Shown here: positions 59,464-64,000 of the stretch, piece after piece
Numbering within the stretch: position 1 is the first letter of the stretch
Layout: the number at the start of each line of letters is the position of its first letter
Source: Leptospira chreensis
Lineage (GTDB): Bacteria > Spirochaetota > Leptospiria > Leptospirales > Leptospiraceae
Direction: 5' to 3'
Assembly (NCBI RefSeq): GCF_016919165.1
Contig: NZ_JAFFPS010000064.1
Span: forward strand, 1-64,000
Length of the DNA stretch: 64,000 nt
The notes under the pieces: generated by a model
Databases searched by the model: none
What the model saw: the letters and a program-made list of their open reading frames with translations, nothing else
Told to the model about the DNA's origin: nothing
Position numbers and translations under genes: made by a program

Positions 59464-59536
59464 GCTCCCATAGCTCAGGTGGATAGAGCACTAGTTTCCT
59501 AAACTGGGGACACAGGTTCGAATCCTGTTGGGGGCA
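59464..59536 (+). tRNA. tRNA-Arg (anticodon CCT)
   Basis: The 73-base cloverleaf is clear. Acceptor GCTCCCA pairs with TGGGGGC (one G-T), the D arm is GCTC/GAGC, and the anticodon stem CTAGT/ACTGG holds the loop TTCCTAA. The T arm is ACAGG/CCTGT with TTCGAAT. The discriminator is A and CCA is not encoded. It reads AGG codons. The prmC ATG follows a few bases later. Confidence 0.93.
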
Positions 59537-59542
59537 TAAGAT

Positions 59543-60427
59543 ATGGCGGAAGAACCAGGTACTCTACTTTATTATTTAAAACGGTCTACGGAATTTCTAG
59601 AGAAAAAGGAAATTCCAAACCCACGTGTGGATGCCGAATGGATCCTTTCTGATCTCCTAAACTTACCTCGAATCAAACTCTACTCGCAGTTTGAAATGCC
59701 TCTTGGCCAAAAAGAAATTGATCTTTATCGCGAACGTATCGTTGAACGAAGTAAACGAAAACCCGTAGCCTATATCACAGGTAAAAAAGGATTTCATAAA
59801 TTCGATTACTTGGTGACTGAAGATGTTCTGATCCCAAGGCCAGAAACAGAAGAACTTGTGGATTACCTTTGGAAAGGGAAAGAAAACCTGAGAACAAATC
59901 CTACCGATGAAATCCAAATTTGGGATTTATGTTCAGGGAGTGGATGTATTGGGCTAAGTCTTGTCCAACTTTTAGAATCCAGTTTTGTGACTCTCTCAGA
60001 CCTTTCAGAAAAAGCAATTGATGTGAGCCGGCGCAATGCAGAAAAATACCAGCTAACAGAAAAAACCGAATTTTATGTTTCTGATTTGGACTTATCGCTC
60101 CCTAAAGAATTAAAATTTGATTTGATTGTCTCAAATCCACCCTACATTCCTGAATCAGAAAAACCAGAAATTATGCCCGATGTATTAGAGTTTGAGCCTC
60201 ACTTGGCCCTCTTTGTTTCTGATTTTAAAGAATTCCACAAACGATTGTTATCTGCCGTAAAGAACAGGCTACACCCGGGTGGGAAGTTTATGATGGAAAC
60301 CCATCCCTTGTATATGGATGATGTGGAATCTCTGGCAACGGAACTAGGTTTTCTTTCCCCAAAAAGAATTTTAGACAGCTCCAAGAAGGAACGATTTTTC
60401 TTTGCGGAAGCCCCTTCTCTTTCTTAA
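59543..60427 (+). CDS. prmC: Release factor glutamine methyltransferase
   Basis: Methylates the glutamine of the GGQ motif of peptide release factors with S-adenosylmethionine. The N-terminal helical substrate domain (RVDAEWILSDLLNLPRIKLY) is followed by PVAYITGKKGFHKFDYLV and VLIPRPETEELVDYL. The SAM loop is DLCSGSGCIGLSL, and the catalytic NPPY motif is in VSNPPYIPESEKPEI. Length is 294. It begins 6 bases after the tRNA-Arg gene. No release factor gene is adjacent. Confidence 0.96.
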   Translation: MAEEPGTLLYYLKRSTEFLEKKEIPNPRVDAEWILSDLLNLPRIKLYSQFEMPLGQKEIDLYRERIVERSKRKPVAYITGKKGFHKFDYLVTEDVLIPRPETEELVDYLWKGKENLRTNPTDEIQIWDLCSGSGCIGLSLVQLLESSFVTLSDLSEKAIDVSRRNAEKYQLTEKTEFYVSDLDLSLPKELKFDLIVSNPPYIPESEKPEIMPDVLEFEPHLALFVSDFKEFHKRLLSAVKNRLHPGGKFMMETHPLYMDDVESLATELGFLSPKRILDSSKKERFFFAEAPSLS

Positions 60428-60430
60428 ACT

Positions 60431-60877
60431 TTATTTTTTCTCTTTCGCTAACTGGACAGAAGATTGGATTTTAAAAAGAAGAAGATATAAATCTCTTTCA
60501 TCAGTATCACTTAAATCCTTTCGAAAGACCGAATCGGCAGAAGCGACGATGGGAAGTCCTTTTTCCCAAACATCTTTCCCCTTCTTTGTAAATCGCAAAT
60601 GATAGTATCGTTTGTCCTCTGGAGAAACTTCTCGTTTCACCCAAGCTTTTTTGACCCAACCATCCACAAGCCGGGATACAGTGGTTTTCTCTTTCACCAA
60701 CCGGTCACTTAAATCCTTTTGACTCAAGAATTCCGATTCGACCAAAGGAAGGAGCTGCATCCACTCATCAAACTGCATTCCGATTCTTTTGGTTGTAAAT
60801 TCGTTTGCGAGAAACCTCCTCATGAGGAGCAGGGTTTCGCTCATATGAATGCCCAAATAAGCAGAGATTCCTTTCAC
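60431..60877 (-). CDS. MarR-family transcription regulator
   Basis: Winged-helix dimeric repressor. Helix 1 (LGIHMSETLLLMRRFLANEF), the recognition region (LSQKDLSDRLVKEKTTVSRLVDGW) and the wing (KREVSPEDKRYYHLRFTKKG) are clear. The frame is open from a TTG at 60958 inside the operator palindrome, which is unlikely to be used. I favour GTG 60877, which has GGAG 8 bases before it and gives 148 residues; ATG 60844 would cut helix 1. It is divergent from the alpha/beta hydrolase gene, and probably represses both that gene and itself. Confidence 0.85.
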   Translation of the reverse strand: MKGISAYLGIHMSETLLLMRRFLANEFTTKRIGMQFDEWMQLLPLVESEFLSQKDLSDRLVKEKTTVSRLVDGWVKKAWVKREVSPEDKRYYHLRFTKKGKDVWEKGLPIVASADSVFRKDLSDTDERDLYLLLFKIQSSVQLAKEKK

Positions 60878-60937
60878 AACTTCCACTCCATTTATTTTAC
60901 CTACACCTTTCAAGTCTTTTTTAGTTGCAAGTAGCAA

Positions 60938-60966
60938 CCATATAGTTGTATATTGCAACTATATGG
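60938..60966. promoter_or_regulatory. MarR operator palindrome
   Basis: Perfect 11-bp arms CCATATAGTTG and CAACTATATGG flank TATATTG, in the gap between the MarR gene and the hydrolase gene. A partly overlapping second repeat, GTTGC-AAGTA-GCAAC (60924-60938), has the same GTTGCAA/TTGCAAC half-site, so two dimers may bind. Confidence 0.8.
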
Positions 60967-60998
60967 AATTTTATATTAGATTCCAGGAGAATTAGAAT

Positions 60999-61856
60999 AT
61001 GAGTTGGACATACCAAACAATCGAAAGGGAGGGATTTGCCCTTCAGGTGGCAAGGAACCAAACGGATGGCCCACCCCTTTTTTGGATCGGCAGTGCCATG
61101 TATTATCCTCGAGTGATCCCCTTGGAGATTGCGGAGAGATATCAAATCACTGTGATTGACCAAAGAGGATTTGGCAAACGAACCATAACGGATTTGGAAT
61201 CCCGAGAAGATTACGCCTTAAATAAACTACTCGAGGATTTTGCCTTCCTCCAAAGAGAATTAAAAATCCCACCCTGTCCGGTAGTCGGCCATTCAGGGCA
61301 TGGGTATATGGCTCTTGCTTATGCTGCTTGTTATCCGGAACTTGTATCCAAGCTTTGTATGATCTCCACTGGCCCAAGCCATGGGAGCCACCTACTCGAA
61401 GCCGAAGTTTACTTCGAAAAAGAAGCATCTGACTTACGTAAGGCGACCCATATCGCCAATCAAATTCAATTCCAAAAAAATATAGAAACATCCCCAGAAG
61501 ACTTCTTTATCCATTTTTGCGTGAGTCAGGAAGCCAAAGGTTTTTACCAAATCCCTTTTCCTTCCAGGGAGTTTTGGAATGGAATTCATACAAACAAACT
61601 CGCGTTTGATTATCTTTTTGGGGAAGTGTTTCGAGATATTATTGTATCAGAATACTTAAAAAAAGTTTCTGTACCGATTTGGATTTGTATGGGAAAAGAA
61701 GACTTTCAGGTGGCACCGCATTACACTTGGAGATCCATTCTAAAAGAATTTCCAAAAATCAAATGTACTATTTTAGAAGAATCGAGCCATTTGCCTTTTT
61801 TGGAAAGACCAGATGAATTCTTAACCCAATTCCAAAACTGGTTACAAACAAAATAA
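60999..61856 (+). CDS. Alpha/beta hydrolase
   Basis: A 285-residue soluble hydrolase. The nucleophile elbow is GHSGHGYMALAYA (about 101-113, Ser nucleophile). The acid is likely Asp in MGKEDFQVAP and the His is in EESSHLPFLERPDEF, the usual order. The first strand region ends in WIGSAMYYPRVIP instead of the HG oxyanion motif. It belongs to the prolyl iminopeptidase/epoxide hydrolase-like group; the substrate is unknown. AGGAGA precedes the ATG. Divergence from a MarR gene across a perfect operator suggests induction by its substrate or a related toxic compound. Confidence 0.88.
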   Translation: MSWTYQTIEREGFALQVARNQTDGPPLFWIGSAMYYPRVIPLEIAERYQITVIDQRGFGKRTITDLESREDYALNKLLEDFAFLQRELKIPPCPVVGHSGHGYMALAYAACYPELVSKLCMISTGPSHGSHLLEAEVYFEKEASDLRKATHIANQIQFQKNIETSPEDFFIHFCVSQEAKGFYQIPFPSREFWNGIHTNKLAFDYLFGEVFRDIIVSEYLKKVSVPIWICMGKEDFQVAPHYTWRSILKEFPKIKCTILEESSHLPFLERPDEFLTQFQNWLQTK

Positions 61857-61869
61857 ATTAGGTATAAAA

Positions 61870-61896
61870 AACCCGCCACCTTTCGGTTAGCGGGTT
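61870..61896. terminator. Bidirectional terminator between the hydrolase and mdh
   Basis: AACCCGC and GCGGGTT, with an inner ACC/GGT pairing and a GAAA loop on the minus strand, form a stable stem. T6 follows on the minus strand, after the mdh end. It lies between convergent stops, so it can serve both genes. Confidence 0.8.
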
Positions 61897-61924
61897 CCTT
61901 CAACAAAGTGTTGTGGGTTAAAAA

Positions 61925-62908
61925 TTAACCAAGCATGTCTTTCACTTCGTTTCTTTCTTCTTTCAACTCATTGTGAGTGATGTCAAATTTTTCCTTACCG
62001 AAAGCATTGATTTCAAGACCAGTTACGATCTCTACTTTTTTGCCATCAGATTTCAGTGGGTATCCAAAGATAAGACCTTTGTCCACACCATACTCACCAT
62101 TAGAATGGCAAGCAGCACTGAACCAATCTCCCGCTTTTGTAGGAGTCACAATGTTATGCACTGTATCCACTACTGCATTTGCTGCTGAAGCCGCAGAAGA
62201 TGCCCCGCGTGCTGCAATGATGGCTGCTCCTCTTTTTTGTACAGTAGAGATAAAATCTCCTTTTAACCAGTCGTGGTCAGAGATCACGTCTGTTGCAATT
62301 TTTCCTTTGATTTTTGCATTGTAAAAGTCTGGGTATTGGGTTGCGGAGTGGTTTCCCCAAATGGCTACATTGGAAACATCTTTTACAAGAACTCCTGCTT
62401 TTTGGGCAAGTTGTGTTTTAGCACGGTTTTCATCAAGACCAGTCATCGCAAACCATCTGTCAGACGGAATACCTTTTGCATTATTCATAGCAATGAGTGC
62501 ATTTGTATTACATGGGTTACCAACAACAAGAACTCTTACGTCGCTTGCAGCATTCTTCTCGATTGCTTTTCCTTGAGTTGTAAAAATTCCACCATTGATT
62601 TTAAGAAGGTCTCCCCTTTCCATTCCTGCTTTTCTAGGAACAGAACCAACGAGGAGTGCCCAGTTGATGTCACGGAACGCCTCATCAATGTTAGAAGAGA
62701 CTGATACTTTTTCCAAAAGAGGAAATGCACAGTCGTCTAGTTCCATAATGACACCTTTTGCAGCAGGAAGTGCTTGTTCCAATTCCAATAATTGGAGTTC
62801 TACTGCAGTGTCAGGTCCAAACATTTGTCCTGAAGCGATACGAAATAGTAGTGCGTATCCGATTTGTCCGGCAGCACCAGTAACAGCAACTTTTACTTTT
62901 TTGCTCAT
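61925..62908 (-). CDS. mdh: Malate dehydrogenase
   Basis: NAD-dependent enzyme of the citric acid cycle that interconverts malate and oxaloacetate. Motifs are [19 protein letters not shown] (NAD fold), [51 protein letters not shown] and the active-site His in [13 protein letters not shown]. At 327 residues it belongs to the cytosolic/type-2 Mdh group rather than the shorter LDH-like group. It lies 28 bp downstream of the DsbA-like gene and ends at a strong terminator. Confidence 0.97.
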   Translation of the reverse strand: MSKKVKVAVTGAAGQIGYALLFRIASGQMFGPDTAVELQLLELEQALPAAKGVIMELDDCAFPLLEKVSVSSNIDEAFRDINWALLVGSVPRKAGMERGDLLKINGGIFTTQGKAIEKNAASDVRVLVVGNPCNTNALIAMNNAKGIPSDRWFAMTGLDENRAKTQLAQKAGVLVKDVSNVAIWGNHSATQYPDFYNAKIKGKIATDVISDHDWLKGDFISTVQKRGAAIIAARGASSAASAANAVVDTVHNIVTPTKAGDWFSAACHSNGEYGVDKGLIFGYPLKSDGKKVEIVTGLEINAFGKEKFDITHNELKEERNEVKDMLG

Positions 62909-62936
62909 ATAAATTTTCCTTTAACTTTATAATCTA

Positions 62937-63986
62937 TTATTGTTTTAATTCTTTTTGAATGATCTCATCAAAGTTTTCGAAAGGTAATGCTCCCGAAACA
63001 AAGATCCCATTGATAAAAAATGCAGGAGTTCCACTCACACCGACTTTCTGACCATCTTGGATGTCTGCATCAATTTCTGATTTTAGTGTAGGTGCATTTT
63101 TCATACAAGCTTGGTATTTGTCTTTTGGTAGACCTGCTTTGATGACAAGTGCATCTACATTGGCTTTACTCAAGTTTCCTGTGTTTTCAAAAAACAAGTT
63201 AAACACATCCCAATACTTTCCTTCTGCAACAGAACAATTGGCAGCCATATGTGCATACATTGCATCTTGGTGGAAAGGAAGAGGAAAGTCACGGAATACC
63301 CAACGAATTTGGCCTTTATATTTTTCGCGGAGTTTTTGGTTCACATCTTGGCTTCGTTTGCAAAATGGACATTCGAAATCAGAAAATTCGATGATTGTAA
63401 TCTTTGCATCTTTTGGACCGATAGACGGGTTATTTTTTTCTTCTACAGTCACTCGAACGGCAGCGGGTTCTTTGATCAAAAATTCAACAGGATATTTTGT
63501 AACAATATCACGGTAAACAGAACGACTATGTTCTTGTTCTTGTTGGTTTTTTAAAAACCCAACAATTTTGTCTTTTGTCTCATTTAAGGATTTTCCACCT
63601 AACTGAGCTTTATTGGACATATATACATTGATGATATCTTCTTCTGATGGTTCTCTCGGAGTAAACCCTTGAGTTAATACTTCCGAAGGTTTGATGTTTT
63701 TGTCTTTGGCTACAAGTTCAAATAATTTGTCCTGAGCAAATTCACCCAGAGTATTTTTGATGAGTGCCTTATATTCCGATTGGAATTTAGAATAAGCAAT
63801 GGGAGAAGTTTCCTTCACATCACTTAAGTCATATTTTTTTCCGCCGATACTGACTGCATCTTGGGTAATATAATCCTGAACAAAGGAAGGTACACTGACC
63901 AAAAAGAGCAGAACAAAAACTAAGTTTGTCGCAAGGACGATCTTGGAGATGGGGTTTTCCACCCACTTTTTAAAATTATTTTCCAT
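62937..63986 (-). CDS. Membrane-anchored DsbA-family thioredoxin protein
   Basis: A 349-residue protein with one N-terminal membrane segment (about 16-34, IVLATNLVFVLLFLVSVPSF). A helical region of about 130 residues follows with charged, SurA/PpiC-linker-like character (TLGEFAQDKLFELVAKDKNI). The DsbA-type thioredoxin domain covers about 175-349: TIIEFSDFECPFCKRSQDVN (redox pair CPFC), WVFRDFPLPFHQDA and VSGTPAFFINGIFVSG with the cis-Pro. It probably forms or shuffles disulfides in the periplasm. The N-terminal helical region is unusual for plain DsbA. Its start is 14 bases from the window end, so upstream context is unknown. Confidence 0.88.
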   Translation of the reverse strand: MENNFKKWVENPISKIVLATNLVFVLLFLVSVPSFVQDYITQDAVSIGGKKYDLSDVKETSPIAYSKFQSEYKALIKNTLGEFAQDKLFELVAKDKNIKPSEVLTQGFTPREPSEEDIINVYMSNKAQLGGKSLNETKDKIVGFLKNQQEQEHSRSVYRDIVTKYPVEFLIKEPAAVRVTVEEKNNPSIGPKDAKITIIEFSDFECPFCKRSQDVNQKLREKYKGQIRWVFRDFPLPFHQDAMYAHMAANCSVAEGKYWDVFNLFFENTGNLSKANVDALVIKAGLPKDKYQACMKNAPTLKSEIDADIQDGQKVGVSGTPAFFINGIFVSGALPFENFDEIIQKELKQ

Positions 63987-64000
63987 CCCTGCCAGCTTCC

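Noticed and set aside
60878..60958. MarR gene starting at TTG 60958
   Set aside because: The codon lies inside the operator palindrome and the extra residues do not resemble a MarR N-terminus.

Overview
The window looks like chromosome from a spirochaete of the genus Leptospira, most likely a free-living (saprophytic) species. The evidence is a low-GC sequence, a fliK-flgD-flgE hook cluster, a haem operon in the order hemA-hemC/D-hemB-hemL-hemE-hemN-hemG with hemH beside it, and a full sulfate assimilation locus. Several large signalling proteins (7TM and MASE1 histidine kinases, GAF/HD-GYP, cyclic-nucleotide-binding proteins) fit too. The species call is inference from gene content; no 16S rRNA lies in the window. 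There is no prophage, insertion sequence or CRISPR array.

Layout. 0.3-4.3 kb: two convergent sensor histidine kinases. 4.4-7.0 kb: trpC and a STAS anti-anti-sigma protein, divergent from murD. 7.0-12.4 kb (minus): a three-gene unit of a TPR protein with a Rossmann-like end, a polytopic membrane protein and a GAF/HD-GYP protein. 12.5-16.2 kb (minus): fliK, flgD, flgE. 16.4-30.1 kb: sulfur metabolism, with sulfate ABC uptake (sbp, cysT, cysW, cysA), activation and reduction (cysH, cysD, cysN), a SyrP-like dioxygenase with a BASS transporter, cysJ-cysI on the other strand, and two siroheme genes. 30.1-33.6 kb: a lipoprotein, a NERD-ATPase, RNase P RNA, a small exported protein and a 17-bp tandem repeat array. 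33.6-43.4 kb: msrB and the haem genes, most joined by 4-nt ATGA overlaps. 43.4-47.8 kb (minus): topA, cysK, a HEAT-repeat gene and a PhaR-like regulator. 47.8-53.5 kb: hypothetical proteins, a TlpA-like thioredoxin, a UbiA-family prenyltransferase and a TrkH/KtrB transporter. 53.6-60.4 kb: fusA, a LysM/degenerate M23 protein, an amidohydrolase, two cNMP-binding proteins, tRNA-Arg and prmC. 60.4-64.0 kb: a MarR regulator divergent from an alpha/beta hydrolase across a palindromic operator, then mdh and a DsbA-like protein.

How the genes work together. The sulfur block takes sulfate to sulfide: uptake, ATP sulfurylase, APS reductase, then NADPH-sulfite reductase, whose siroheme cofactor is made by the adjacent genes. 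cysK at 45.3 kb then fixes sulfide into cysteine. The siroheme genes branch from uroporphyrinogen III, which the haem operon makes.

Most notable observations: topA appears to start at an ATC codon; a perfectly phased 17-bp tandem repeat fills the gap between two convergent genes; the HEAT-repeat gene has its signal peptide in another frame across a T5 run; a perfect 31-bp palindrome covers two convergent stop codons; and a perfect operator-like palindrome controls the MarR/hydrolase pair.
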